A DNA stretch of 31,841 nt from UBA6987 sp045616945 (lineage in GTDB: Bacteria > Bacillota > Clostridia > Lachnospirales > Lachnospiraceae). The position numbers and the translations under genes were made by a program. The stretch's first letter is position 1. Every line of letters starts with the position of its first letter. This document shows, piece by piece, positions 23,653 to 31,841 of this stretch. The DNA lies in assembly GCA_045616945.1 (NCBI GenBank), contig JAZLHR010000120.1, forward strand, positions 1-31,841, written 5' to 3'. The notes under the pieces were generated by a model. The model was given only the letters and a program-made list of their open reading frames with translations, was not told where the DNA came from and did no database searches.

Positions 23653-23700
23653 AACAGGACTTCCTCTGTACCGTCAAGTGCCTCGGAAGTCCTGTTTTTA
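23653..23700 (+). terminator. Intrinsic terminator of lrgAB
   Basis: AACAGGACTTCC (23653-23664) and GGAAGTCCTGTT (23685-23696) form a perfect 12-bp stem followed by a T run on the plus strand. The minus side has an interrupted T-rich stretch and may still serve the dipeptidase gene. Confidence 0.92.
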
Positions 23701-23717
23701 TGATTGAGGCTCCGTCC

Positions 23718-24737
23718 TCAGCCCAAAACCTCCTTGAACACGCGCAGGGCATTCCGGTACATCACTTTCTCGATCTCGTCATCCGAAAAACCGCCGCGGC
23801 TCATGGCATCCGTGAGTCTCTGCATCTTCGCGCAGCTGTCCAATTCCAGAATGCCTTCGATGCCGTCAAAATCCGAACCCAGCGCGAGAATATCGATACC
23901 GCCGCGGTTTCGCATATAGTCCATGCAGCGCAGCATATCTTCGATGTGTGATTCGCAGTCTTCGGAACGGGCAGCATCCCAGTCCTTTTCCGTCAGGAAG
24001 AACGGGCAGAAATTGATGCCGGCCACACCGCCGTGCTCCGCGATCTGCCGGATCATGGCGTCCGAAAGGTTGCGCTTATGGCGGCATATGCCCCGGGGAT
24101 TCGAATGGCTGGCAATGACGGGGGTGGAAGGTCTGACGGTCCGGAAGACGTCATCGATCCCGGCATCGTTCAGATGCGAAATGTCGATGATCATCCCCAG
24201 CGCCTCCATGGCCTCGACCAGGCGAAAGCCGGCTTCCTTCAGCCCGTTTTCCGTATCATAATGATCCTTCGGCCCCTCGGGATTCGGGTAGCCGAGCTCA
24301 TTCTCGTAATTCCAGGTCAGGGTAGACATGCGGACGCCCATGTCATAGGCCTTCTGCAGCCGGGCCACGTCCCCGTGATAGGGAAGCCCTTCTTCAGCGG
24401 TCTTGAGGGCGGAGAGCAGTCCTGCGCGGTAATTTTGCTCCATTTCCGTACCGGTGAGCGCATAGCGGACCAGATCCCTGTTCGCGGCGATCTCACGGTC
24501 CATGCATTCCGAATAGCCGACCAGATAATCGAAGGGGTCCGGGGCATATTTCGGATAGGCCGCTTTATCCACGAACATGGCAAAGGCCTGGCCCATATAC
24601 CCGGCCTTTTTCATATTTTCGAGACTGACATGGAGCGTATTGCTGCGGACATGCGCGGCATCCGCTCCTTTTTTCTGCAGCATATCGTAATAGATATGCA
24701 TGAATGTATCGCAGTGCAGATCGATGATGGGGACCAT
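23718..24737 (-). CDS. Membrane-dipeptidase-type peptidase (M19 family)
   Basis: A 339-residue zinc dipeptidase. It shows IDLHCDT at the N-terminus (metal ligands His and Asp), a TAEEG segment for the bridging Glu, DISHLND and ASHSNPRG with metal-binding His, RHKRNLSD, and GSDFDGIEG for the catalytic Asp. No signal peptide, so cytoplasmic, unlike the mammalian renal enzyme. I prefer ATG 24737, which puts IIDLHCDT at the usual place; a GTG at 24752 would add five residues. It is the last gene of the minus-strand araM-led run, about 56 bp behind the mannosidase. Confidence 0.92.
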   Translation of the reverse strand: MVPIIDLHCDTFMHIYYDMLQKKGADAAHVRSNTLHVSLENMKKAGYMGQAFAMFVDKAAYPKYAPDPFDYLVGYSECMDREIAANRDLVRYALTGTEMEQNYRAGLLSALKTAEEGLPYHGDVARLQKAYDMGVRMSTLTWNYENELGYPNPEGPKDHYDTENGLKEAGFRLVEAMEALGMIIDISHLNDAGIDDVFRTVRPSTPVIASHSNPRGICRHKRNLSDAMIRQIAEHGGVAGINFCPFFLTEKDWDAARSEDCESHIEDMLRCMDYMRNRGGIDILALGSDFDGIEGILELDSCAKMQRLTDAMSRGGFSDDEIEKVMYRNALRVFKEVLG

Positions 24738-24793
24738 AGTGCTTCTTCTCACTTTCCTTGTGATTTGCGGCGTGGTATCTGATGCCGGCCTTT

Positions 24794-27700
24794 TCAGAAT
24801 TCTGCCCGGAAGGAATGGATCCGATAGGGGGCCGTTTCAAAACGGAACGTATTCCCCTCAAAGGCGAGCGGTTTTTCGTCCTGTTCCATCAAATTGCATT
24901 CCGTGATCCTTACGGGCGCTTTCAGGAGGCTGACTTCCGCTTCTCCGCCGCCGCCAACGGCTTCGTAGAAGCGAAGAATATATCCGCGGCCGTCCTCTGC
25001 CTTTTTGAAGGTGTCCAGGATCACATTGCTGCCGGATACGGAAAGGAAACTTTGCTGCGATTCCAGGCAGGCTTCCGGAAGAGGAGCCTTTTCGCCGCGC
25101 GCGGCAGGCACGTTCAGCTCATATCCTGCCTGTACGGTGCAGCCGCTGCCCCAGTTCCCTGCGTGAGGATACAGGGAATAGGTGAAATCGTGCGGGCCGA
25201 TATCCGACTTATAATCCGGCTCCACAGGGGAACGCAGGAGGCTCAGCCGCATGACATCCTCGTGGATATCGCAGCCGTATTTGCAGTCGTTCAGGAGGCT
25301 GACACCGAAATCCTGCTGGGAAAGGTCGGCCCATTTGTGTCCGCATGCCTCGAAGCGTACGGAATCGTAATCCGTGTTGCAGTGGGTCGGGCGTTCGATG
25401 GCTCCGAACTGAATCTCAAAAGCCGCACGGTTGGCGTGAACATTCGGATAAAATGCCGTTTTCAGCAGCCGCATCCTTTCCTGCCAGTCGATATGCGTCA
25501 CAAAGTCGATACGGGGCAGCTCGGCGTACAGGATGATATCCTGCACAATCCTGCTGCTGCGGAAGCTGCGTTCTACCCGGAGTACGCCGCGGTCTGTGCT
25601 GCATTCTATCAGCCGGATACTGTCGGCCCCCCGCAGATCTTCTTTGTTCAGAAGGGAAACTTTCTCAATATCGTGCGCACTGAAATAGCTCTTTTCGGTC
25701 TCACGGTAGACTTCCAGCACATTGCCGGGCTGCCGCAGGGCCTGCCGGTGATTTGTTTTGTCATAAATGCTTTCTACGGTGCCGTCTTCCGCCAGCTTCA
25801 GCACGAAGAAGCGGTTTTCCAGGCAACGCTCACAGGGCGACGCAACAGCTTCGGATGAACCCGCACTGACGCCCGCGGCCTCCGCATTCCAGCCGAAGGA
25901 CGGCAGGGAAGCATAGCCCTTTTCGCCGGGACCGCGAAGCACTTTACGCTGCCAGGAAAGGAAATTCCAATATACCGGGGCAGGATCGCTTCTCCGGACG
26001 TTTGCGCTGAGGTCACCGATGATCTCAGCAAAAAGCGCGTCTGCTCTGGCAAAGAATTTTTCATAGTCGGCGGCGACATCTTCGAATACGGGCGTTACGG
26101 AGTCGCCGGGCAGGGTGTCGTGCGCCTGGTTGACCAGCATCTGCTTCCACAGCTCCCGGATCGTATCGGCCGGATACGGGATCCCCAGCAGCAGTTCCCG
26201 CAGGGAAGCGGCCATTTCCAGCTGACGCAGCAGCAGTTCCGCATGCCGGTTGTTTTTCTTGACGTCTCCGTGGCTGGTCAGTACCCCGCGGTGACGGTCC
26301 AGGTAGATCTCATCGTTCCAGATGGGGAATTCGTCCTCTTTTTGGCATACGGTCTCATAGAACGAGTCATAGGTGCCCATTTCCACGTTCGGGATGCCCG
26401 GCAGCTTCGGGATCCGGCGGTATTGCTCCATCATACTGTACAGGGGACCGCCGCCTCCGTCGCCGTAGCCGAAGGGGATCATGACCGTGTCTGTCAGATG
26501 ACGGTTTTCCACGTAGCCGAGGGCGGATTCCAGACGTGCCGCGTTCAGCCGGCCGTTATAGGGCACCCTCTGGAGATAGGCGGGGATGGTCGTCCCGTCG
26601 ATCCCCTGCCAGCGCATGAGCGTATGCGGGAAGAGGTAGTATTCGTTGGTCGGGAGTTTGGCGGAATAGAAGTAGCGGATCCCGGAACGGGCCAGGATCT
26701 GCGGCAGGGCGGCAGAGTAGCCGAAGGAATCCGGCATGAAGAAAATATCCGAGTCGAATCCGAAATTTTCCAGATAAAACTGTCTGCCGTACAGGAGCTG
26801 CCGGACGACGGATTCGCCGGAGGGCATATTCGTGTCCAGCTCGATCCACAGATTTCCGACGGGAATGAGCCTCCCCTCGGCGACCTTCTGCCTGACTCTT
26901 TCGAAAATATCCGGGTAATGCTCCTTCAGCAGTGCGAAAGCGTAAGGCTGGGAGGCGGTGAAGGTCATTTCGGGATATTGCTCCATCAGGTCCAGCGCGT
27001 TCAGCATCGTCGTCGCGATCTTCCGGAAGGTATGGGAAAGCCGCCACAGCCATACGATGTCGATATGCGAAAAACCGGTCACGATGACGCGGCCTTCCTT
27101 GCCGCGGGTGATCTCACCGACCCGTTTCCAGAGGATATCCTGCGCTTCCGGCACTGCGCGGCGGATCGCTTCCGCTCCGTCGAAGAAGGGAATGCACAAT
27201 ATCGACTGTTGCAGAGCGTCTCCCAGTCCCGTAAGCAGGGCCTGGTCGCGGTTCGTCCGGAGCAGTTCTTTGTCTAGGGCAGGATCCATTTTGCGGGTAT
27301 GCAGTGTGTGAAGAACGTCTTCCGTGGGAGAAAGGAGCGTCTGATATTCATCCCAGACGCTGACCAGGTCGAAATAGTACGCCTCGGTCACGCGGTCTAC
27401 GGCACAGAGCCTTGCAAAACGGAAAGAATAGGTCTGACTGAATCCTTTGGTATACTGCAGCATCCGTCCGGCCTTGAAAGCATCCTTATAGTTCATATTG
27501 GTCTGGAAAGCGATGCGGTAGGTCTTGCCGGCTTTCCCTTTTTCCGTCAGAAAGATCCGTTCACGGTTTTCTACTTTCAGCTTGGCCGGATTATGCCAGA
27601 AGGTCGCGCCGCAGCGCGGCTTTCCGTTGATACTGACCATGCCTTCGCCGCCCAGAGAGAGCTCCAGCACCAGTTTTTGCCCTTCCATGGAAGCGGGGAC

Positions 27701-27919
27701 CGTTACCTCCGCTTCAAAAAAACGGGCTTCATCAAACGTGCAGGTCCAGTCTGTACCGCGCGTGATCTCTTCCCAGGGGCTGAAATCGGTGTAGGTCCCG
27801 TCCTCGGTATAGAGCGCGGTCCGGGTCCGCCATACGGGAATATCAATCTTTTCGAGGATGAGAGAGTCGCCCAGAAGCCGGATACTTTCCGCGATCACAT
27901 CTTTGTTTATGTAATTCAT
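24794..27919 (-). CDS. Alpha-mannosidase (glycoside hydrolase family 38)
   Basis: A 1041-residue retaining alpha-mannosidase of bacterial type. After an N-terminal beta domain with ELSLGGEGM, the catalytic domain starts with the zinc-binding HID (His285, Asp287 in HIDIVWLWR), continues with ELDTNMPSGES, and has the nucleophile Asp397 in MPDSFGYSAALPQI. The middle helical and C-terminal beta-sandwich domains complete the family length. No signal peptide, so intracellular hydrolysis of imported mannosides is likely. AGGTGAGG lies 4 nt before the ATG. It follows the cysteine hydrolase gene by 18 bp. Confidence 0.95.
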   Translation of the reverse strand: MNYINKDVIAESIRLLGDSLILEKIDIPVWRTRTALYTEDGTYTDFSPWEEITRGTDWTCTFDEARFFEAEVTVPASMEGQKLVLELSLGGEGMVSINGKPRCGATFWHNPAKLKVENRERIFLTEKGKAGKTYRIAFQTNMNYKDAFKAGRMLQYTKGFSQTYSFRFARLCAVDRVTEAYYFDLVSVWDEYQTLLSPTEDVLHTLHTRKMDPALDKELLRTNRDQALLTGLGDALQQSILCIPFFDGAEAIRRAVPEAQDILWKRVGEITRGKEGRVIVTGFSHIDIVWLWRLSHTFRKIATTMLNALDLMEQYPEMTFTASQPYAFALLKEHYPDIFERVRQKVAEGRLIPVGNLWIELDTNMPSGESVVRQLLYGRQFYLENFGFDSDIFFMPDSFGYSAALPQILARSGIRYFYSAKLPTNEYYLFPHTLMRWQGIDGTTIPAYLQRVPYNGRLNAARLESALGYVENRHLTDTVMIPFGYGDGGGGPLYSMMEQYRRIPKLPGIPNVEMGTYDSFYETVCQKEDEFPIWNDEIYLDRHRGVLTSHGDVKKNNRHAELLLRQLEMAASLRELLLGIPYPADTIRELWKQMLVNQAHDTLPGDSVTPVFEDVAADYEKFFARADALFAEIIGDLSANVRRSDPAPVYWNFLSWQRKVLRGPGEKGYASLPSFGWNAEAAGVSAGSSEAVASPCERCLENRFFVLKLAEDGTVESIYDKTNHRQALRQPGNVLEVYRETEKSYFSAHDIEKVSLLNKEDLRGADSIRLIECSTDRGVLRVERSFRSSRIVQDIILYAELPRIDFVTHIDWQERMRLLKTAFYPNVHANRAAFEIQFGAIERPTHCNTDYDSVRFEACGHKWADLSQQDFGVSLLNDCKYGCDIHEDVMRLSLLRSPVEPDYKSDIGPHDFTYSLYPHAGNWGSGCTVQAGYELNVPAARGEKAPLPEACLESQQSFLSVSGSNVILDTFKKAEDGRGYILRFYEAVGGGGEAEVSLLKAPVRITECNLMEQDEKPLAFEGNTFRFETAPYRIHSFRAEF

Positions 27920-27937
27920 AGTGCCTCACCTGTTCTC

Positions 27938-28477
27938 TTATTCGATGATGACCTGCAGGGTCTCCATCGCCCTGAGTGCCGTTTGGTGTGTTTCCTCTGT
28001 AACGCAGGCGCAGCATTCCGCGATGACGCGGATGACCGCTTCGGGGCAGAACGCCCTGACCAGACTGACATTGCTGAGAACGCAGATGCCCGTACAGACG
28101 CCGACAAAGGTGATGTCCGCATCTTCGCCGCTGCCGCAGATGCGGCGGAGCGTTTCACCCAGCTCCACACTGCCGAAGCTGGGCTTATCGATGATCTGCG
28201 CGCCGGGATATCTCCGGCGCACCTCGTCCGTGATCGCGGCTTCGATCTCCCAGCCGCGGCTGTCCCGGATGCAGTGTTCCACAGGGAGGCTTCTGCCCTC
28301 TCGGGTCTGAAGATAATCGGCAGGATGCGTATCTCTGGTGAGGAACAGCCGGTCATAGGATACGGTTTTCAGATGTTCGATGATCGCGTCCGTGACTGCC
28401 GCGCAGCGCTCATTTCCGAGCGGACCCGTGGTAAAATCGTTCTGCATATCGACGATAACAAGTATTTTTTCCATCAT
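27938..28477 (-). CDS. Isochorismatase/nicotinamidase-family cysteine hydrolase
   Basis: A 179-residue amidase-like hydrolase. The likely triad is Asp10 (VIVDMQNDF), Lys98 (DKPSFGS) and Cys132 (GVCTGICV). TRDTHPADY supplies metal-ligand-like Asp49 and His51, and LPVEHCI matches the WPxHC region of nicotinamidases. Nicotinamide is a plausible substrate. Two adjacent ATG codons (28477 and 28474) follow AGGAGG; the first is 4 nt away and overlaps the stop of a short upstream frame as ATGA, the second has the better 7-nt spacing. Why it sits between ribulokinase and mannosidase genes is unclear. Confidence 0.9.
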   Translation of the reverse strand: MMEKILVIVDMQNDFTTGPLGNERCAAVTDAIIEHLKTVSYDRLFLTRDTHPADYLQTREGRSLPVEHCIRDSRGWEIEAAITDEVRRRYPGAQIIDKPSFGSVELGETLRRICGSGEDADITFVGVCTGICVLSNVSLVRAFCPEAVIRVIAECCACVTEETHQTALRAMETLQVIIE

Positions 28478-28539
28478 ACTGCCTCCTGCGGTTTTTCATT
28501 TTTCCGGTACATCCCGGAGGGAATGACCGGCTGTATCAT
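28474..28539 (-). CDS. Possible 21-codon small gene upstream of the cysteine hydrolase
   Basis: The frame MIQPVIPSGMYRKNEKPQEA plus Val has AAGGAG 8 nt before its ATG and its TGA overlaps the ATG of the next gene (ATGA), the layout of a coupled leader peptide. There is no homologue I recognise, and chance is a real alternative. Confidence 0.3.
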   Translation of the reverse strand: MIQPVIPSGMYRKNEKPQEAV

Positions 28540-28584
28540 ATGTCGAGCTCCTTGAAGCACAGCTCTCCGATTTGCCTTTGGTAT

Positions 28585-30261
28585 TCAGCCCTGCTCACGC
28601 TGCGCGCTTTCTTTGATCGCGCGGAGCTGCCGCATGGGGCTTTCCTTCTGCACCATGAGATCTCCCAGCTCACGGTAGAGGCCGTATAACTGTTCATATA
28701 CCGATGCGCGCTGCTCTGTCGGCTGATACGACGCTGCCGTACCGGCACCGAGTACCCGCACCGCTTCTTCGATCTCCGAAAAGCCGCCGCCTTCCCTGCC
28801 TGCTGCGAGCGCACCGGAAATGGCCGCGCCCAAAGCGCAGGCCTGCGGGGAACCTGCCACCCGGACCGGACGGTGCAGTACATCCGCGTAGATCTGCGCC
28901 AGTCGGGTGTTTTTCAGCGGGATCCCTCCGCACAGTACCACGGAGCGGACGGGAATCCCCGCCTTTTCGTACTGCTCCAATATCCAGCGGGTCCCGTAGG
29001 CAGATGCTTCCAGCAGGGCCAGGTAGATCTCTTCGGGCTTTGTCTGAAGGGTAAGGCCCATAAGGGCGCCGCTGAGAGAAAAATCGGCCAGAGGCGAGCG
29101 GACGCCGTTCATCCAGTCGAGCGCCAGAAGGCCGCTTCGGCCGGGCTGCAGCGCGGCCGCTTTTTCGGTAAGGAGCGCATGGATATCCATCCCTCGCGCC
29201 TGACCTTCCTCTGTATATTCTTTCGGGACGAACTGTCCGGTAAAACAGGCAAAGCCGTCTCCCACGCAGGACTGTCCCGATTCGATGCCGTACAAGCCTT
29301 TGACGATCCCGTGATAAACGGTTCCCGCGGCCCCGGCGATCCCGTCGGATCTTTCGCTCAGGATCAAATGACAGGCAGATGTACCTACGACCGATACCGC
29401 TTCACCGCTCCGGCAGACTCCGCTTCCCAGAACGGATGCGTGGGCATCCAGCAGGGAGGCAGCCACCGGTGTGCCCGGTACCAGACCCAATATTTCCGCC
29501 ATTTCCGGGCACAGGCCGCCCGCACATTCTCCTGCGGTCACGATCCTGCCCCAGAGCTTTTCTTCCGCCAGCCCGGCAAGCTCCGGGTCGAGTGACGCAA
29601 AAAAGTCGTCCGACGGGAAGGATTTCGTGTCCGGGCGGTAAAAATATTTGTATCCCATCGTGCAGGTGCTGCGAACCGGCTCTCCGGTCAGGAGCATCGT
29701 GATCCAGTCCGCCGCCTCGGTAAAGGCATCCGCTTTCCTATATACCTCCGGAGCCCTGCGCAGGGTCTCCCAGATTTTGGGGATCGCCAGCTCGCACGAG
29801 ATGCGTCCGCCGTAGAATGGAAGCCAGCTTTCCCCGCGGGCTTCCGCCAGCTCTTCAATGCGTTTTGCTTCTTCTTCCGCACCGTGATGTTTCCACAGTT
29901 TCATGTAAGCGTGCTTTTCATGCCTGAATTCGGGCAGACTGCAGAGCGGCGTTCCGTCTTTCAATATCGGCAGAACACTGGCACCGTTGGAATCGATCCC
30001 GATGCCCGCCACGCGCTCCGCCGGGACGCCCGACTGCGCAAGAACGCTGCGGACGGTTTCGATAAGGCCGCTGCGGTAATCCGCCGGATCTTCCAACGCG
30101 AATTTTTCGGGAAGAGGCTCGCCTTCCGGCAGGGCCTGTTCCATGACGCCGTGGGGATATTCATACACTGACTGGGCCAGTACCTTCCCTGTATCGACCG
30201 ACACAAGCACCGCCCGTACGGACAAGGTTCCGTAATCCAGACCGATCGTATAATGTTCCAA
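28585..30261 (-). CDS. araB: Ribulokinase (FGGY family)
   Basis: Phosphorylates L-ribulose to L-ribulose-5-phosphate with ATP. The 558 residues equal the usual AraB length, longer than most FGGY kinases. Visible segments are the N-terminal phosphate-binding strand GLDYGTLSVRA, a YPHG...LPEG...DPADY region as in AraB, EAADWITMLLTG, MGYKYFYRP, the second phosphate loop VGTSACH, and CGGIPLKN in the FGGY C-terminal domain. It starts with TTG (GGAGG 6 nt upstream), 15 bp after araM. The araB-araM pairing resembles the arabinose operon of Bacillus, but araA and araD are not in the window. Another pentulokinase specificity is possible. Confidence 0.88.
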   Translation of the reverse strand: MEHYTIGLDYGTLSVRAVLVSVDTGKVLAQSVYEYPHGVMEQALPEGEPLPEKFALEDPADYRSGLIETVRSVLAQSGVPAERVAGIGIDSNGASVLPILKDGTPLCSLPEFRHEKHAYMKLWKHHGAEEEAKRIEELAEARGESWLPFYGGRISCELAIPKIWETLRRAPEVYRKADAFTEAADWITMLLTGEPVRSTCTMGYKYFYRPDTKSFPSDDFFASLDPELAGLAEEKLWGRIVTAGECAGGLCPEMAEILGLVPGTPVAASLLDAHASVLGSGVCRSGEAVSVVGTSACHLILSERSDGIAGAAGTVYHGIVKGLYGIESGQSCVGDGFACFTGQFVPKEYTEEGQARGMDIHALLTEKAAALQPGRSGLLALDWMNGVRSPLADFSLSGALMGLTLQTKPEEIYLALLEASAYGTRWILEQYEKAGIPVRSVVLCGGIPLKNTRLAQIYADVLHRPVRVAGSPQACALGAAISGALAAGREGGGFSEIEEAVRVLGAGTAASYQPTEQRASVYEQLYGLYRELGDLMVQKESPMRQLRAIKESAQREQG

Positions 30262-30276
30262 AGCTTTCCTCCGTGG

Positions 30277-31563
30277 TCAGTGGATGATCTCTTCATAGAA
30301 ATCAAAGAACTTCAGCAGCCTCATCAAAGTCAGCCTTCTGCGTACGTACGGAGAAAGGCGGGCTATTTCGGCAGTACAGGAAGCAGCCAGCCCCATTTCC
30401 TCCGGAGAGGTGATGCAGCCGACCTTCTTCAATATTTTCACCAGCGTTTCCGTCGGCGGGATCTTTTCGATACTGCGGATGATCTCGCCGCGGCATTCCA
30501 GCAGGCGTTCTCCGGTGATCCCCTCCATGGGATCCGGTATATTTTCCTTCATCAGGGTCGCATAGGTCTTTTCATCCGCAATCGAAGCACGGATCAGCGG
30601 CTCTTCCGCGCGGAAGGTATGGCCGGCGCTCACATTTCCTTCACGCAGCTTTTCCGCGGCGGCATGGTATATCCCGGCGCTGAGAACGAGACCTACGGCA
30701 ACCCTTTCACCGTGATAGTAGTCCAGCGGTCCGTTGACGACCTCCATCTCCCACAGATGCGACATGTGATGCTCGCAGCCGGAAGCCGGCCGGGAATTCC
30801 CCACCATCTGCATGGCAAGGCCTGACAGCAGCAGACCGTACATCAATGCTTCATAGGAATCCTCGCGGCCTTCCGCAAGACCGTCGATTGCGGAGAGCAT
30901 ACGGTCCAGTGCGTCATATTCCATCCGGCAGATCTCCCGGCAGATGTACTCGCCGGTCACGGCATGGGCAATTTCCCAATCGGCAAGGCATGTATATTTT
31001 CCCAGCAGGTCGCCCACACCGGCCGCCGTCAGCCTTCTCGGTGCGCGGCTGAAAACATTCGTATCCGCCACGACGATCTCCGGCGCACAGGCGGGTTCAG
31101 TCACCTTGCAGCCATGGAAGGTCATTGCGGCAACAGAGGAAAGGAAACCGTCCACACTGGCTGCGGTCGGCACCGAAATAAAAGGGATTTTTCTGTTGTA
31201 AGCAGCGTACCTGGTCAAATCGTGTACGGAGCCGGACCCCACCGCCAGCAGGAGATCCGCAGACGGGCAGGCCGTCAGGCCGTCATCCAGGAGACTCACC
31301 CAATGCTCATTGGCGTGCAGGCCCTTTGCGGGCAGACATACGACGTGCGCCTGCGGCAGCAGCCGGCTCACCTGACTGCCTGCAGCTTTGTATGTATTTT
31401 CATCACAGACGATCACCGGGCATTGCCTGTCGGCATAATATCTGCGCAGAATGCCGGGGAGCTTTTCCAAAGCTCCTTTTTCTATCAGTATGTCTTTTAC
31501 CGTGATCGTATGCTGCTTTCCGCAGGAACACGGTTTGCAGAATGCCTGAATATCCAGAAACAT
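30277..31563 (-). CDS. araM: AraM/EgsA-type sn-glycerol-1-phosphate dehydrogenase
   Basis: A 428-residue member of the iron-alcohol-dehydrogenase fold. The NAD-binding loop GSGSVHDLTRY, the substrate segment PFISVPTAASVDGFLSS, and metal ligands in AGVGDLLGKY (Asp), CEHHMSHLWE (His) and YYHGERVAVG (His) match AraM, the Ni-dependent enzyme that reduces dihydroxyacetone phosphate to glycerol-1-phosphate in Bacillus. A Cys-rich N-terminal segment (KPCSCGKQH) could bind metal. AAGGTGA lies close to the ATG. It is first in the minus-strand operon, behind a good promoter. The metabolic role is debated in the family; 2-deoxystreptamine or 3-dehydroquinate-type relatives are less alike. Confidence 0.9.
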   Translation of the reverse strand: MFLDIQAFCKPCSCGKQHTITVKDILIEKGALEKLPGILRRYYADRQCPVIVCDENTYKAAGSQVSRLLPQAHVVCLPAKGLHANEHWVSLLDDGLTACPSADLLLAVGSGSVHDLTRYAAYNRKIPFISVPTAASVDGFLSSVAAMTFHGCKVTEPACAPEIVVADTNVFSRAPRRLTAAGVGDLLGKYTCLADWEIAHAVTGEYICREICRMEYDALDRMLSAIDGLAEGREDSYEALMYGLLLSGLAMQMVGNSRPASGCEHHMSHLWEMEVVNGPLDYYHGERVAVGLVLSAGIYHAAAEKLREGNVSAGHTFRAEEPLIRASIADEKTYATLMKENIPDPMEGITGERLLECRGEIIRSIEKIPPTETLVKILKKVGCITSPEEMGLAASCTAEIARLSPYVRRRLTLMRLLKFFDFYEEIIH

Positions 31564-31594
31564 AGTGTCACCTTCTTATCGCTCTCAAATATAT

Positions 31595-31621
31595 GTTTGG
31601 CGCTTCATCCGGGCACCAAAC
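31595..31621 (-). promoter_or_regulatory. Candidate operator downstream of the araM transcription start
   Basis: GTTTGGTGC, nine bases and GCGCCAAAC form an inverted repeat matching at 8 of 9 positions per arm. It lies about 7-33 bases after the predicted start, a common repressor position. Which regulator binds is unknown. Confidence 0.5.
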
Positions 31622-31634
31622 TTCGGGCAGCTTC

Positions 31635-31663
31635 ATTGTAAACAAAGCTCCCGCTTTTTTCAA
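31635..31663 (-). promoter_or_regulatory. Promoter of the araM-led operon
   Basis: On the minus strand TTGAAA (31663-31658) and TACAAT (31640-31635) have a 17-bp spacer. Transcription should start near 31628. Confidence 0.75.
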
Positions 31664-31699
31664 CATCTTTGCTGTGCATATCGTGCTTCTTGTTTGCTG

Positions 31700-31841
31700 G
31701 AGTAAATTCCCAAAGTAAATCCCACAGTAGGAATTAAAATTGGATTTACTCTGGGAAATTTTTTGTCGTAGGATTTACCTCGGGAAATCATCCCATATTT
31801 TTTACGGAGGTACAATCCTATGACAAACAAATCCAACCCCA
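31700..31841 (+). mobile_element. Probable left end of an IS200/IS605-type element
   Basis: Two hairpins precede a start codon. The first (arms 31704-31722 and 31742-31761) has about 18 bp with one mismatch and one bulge and is followed by a T run, like the transcription-blocking hairpin at the left end of IS200. The second (31769-31781 with 31807-31820) sequesters the GGAGG and the first base of the ATG. The first codons read like IS200-type TnpA. The element continues past the window, so its outer boundary and right end cannot be set. Confidence 0.5.
31820..31841 (+). CDS. Start of a gene, possibly IS200-type transposase (partial)
   Basis: ATG at 31820 follows GGAGG by 9 nt and opens MTNKSNP before the window ends. 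Many IS200/IS605 TnpA proteins begin with M-[AT]-N-K-[ST]-N-S-L-x-H-T-K-W. Seven residues are too few for certainty; the hairpin context supports the call. Confidence 0.45.

Noticed and set aside
26120..28555. Plus-strand frames of 385 and 418 codons opposite the mannosidase and hydrolase genes
   Set aside because: Shadow frames without recognisable domains.

Overview
The window is about 31.8 kb of fairly GC-rich DNA with strong GGAGG-type ribosome binding sites, sigma-A-like promoters (TTGACA/TATAAT, mostly 17-bp spacers) and intrinsic terminators. Together with the paired glgC-glgD genes, class II GalT, single-chain Fe-S serine dehydratase, AraM/AraB and LrgA/LrgB, this points to a Bacillota genome, probably a carbohydrate-degrading gut or rumen member of Clostridia. 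The assignment is inferred from gene families, not from a marker gene.

Layout. 1-720 is a hairpin-rich, repeat-rich stretch with no convincing gene. 721-2631 (-) encodes an SbcD/Mre11-like phosphoesterase joined to a membrane-anchored coiled coil. 2863-6735 (+) holds a GH78 alpha-L-rhamnosidase and an alpha/beta hydrolase. 7081-9833 (+) is glgC-glgD followed by a zinc-type ArsR/SmtB regulator. 9926-14137 (+) holds an M24B aminopeptidase and an ABC exporter fused to a GNAT acetyltransferase. 14236-15729 (-) is galT. 15911-16774 (-) is a CDF metal exporter behind a NiCo (czcD-type) riboswitch. 17243-18168 (+) is an AEC-family transporter split by a frameshift at an A7 run, followed by a GH28-like beta-helix protein (18234-19553). 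On the minus strand from 22295 to 19614 lie GNAT, sdaA and a phosphopantetheinyl transferase. 22595-23645 (+) is lrgAB. The minus-strand run from 31563 to 23718 encodes AraM, ribulokinase, a cysteine hydrolase, GH38 alpha-mannosidase and an M19 dipeptidase. The right edge (about 31704-31841) looks like the left end of an IS200/IS605-type element with the first codons of its transposase.

How it fits together. Much of the window serves plant-polysaccharide and glycan use (rhamnosidase, esterase-like hydrolase, GH28-like protein, mannosidase, ribulokinase, GalT) and storage of the carbon as glycogen (ADP-glucose synthesis by GlgC/GlgD). Peptide use (aminopeptidase P, dipeptidase), serine breakdown and metal homeostasis are interleaved. 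The most distinctive points are the ABC-GNAT fusion, the orphan SbcD-coiled-coil-membrane protein, the NiCo riboswitch with a readable terminator switch, three places where a -35 element sits in the loop of the preceding hairpin, the SmtB-type sensor in the glycogen operon, the structured repeat region at the left edge, and the two-hairpin IS-like end at the right edge.
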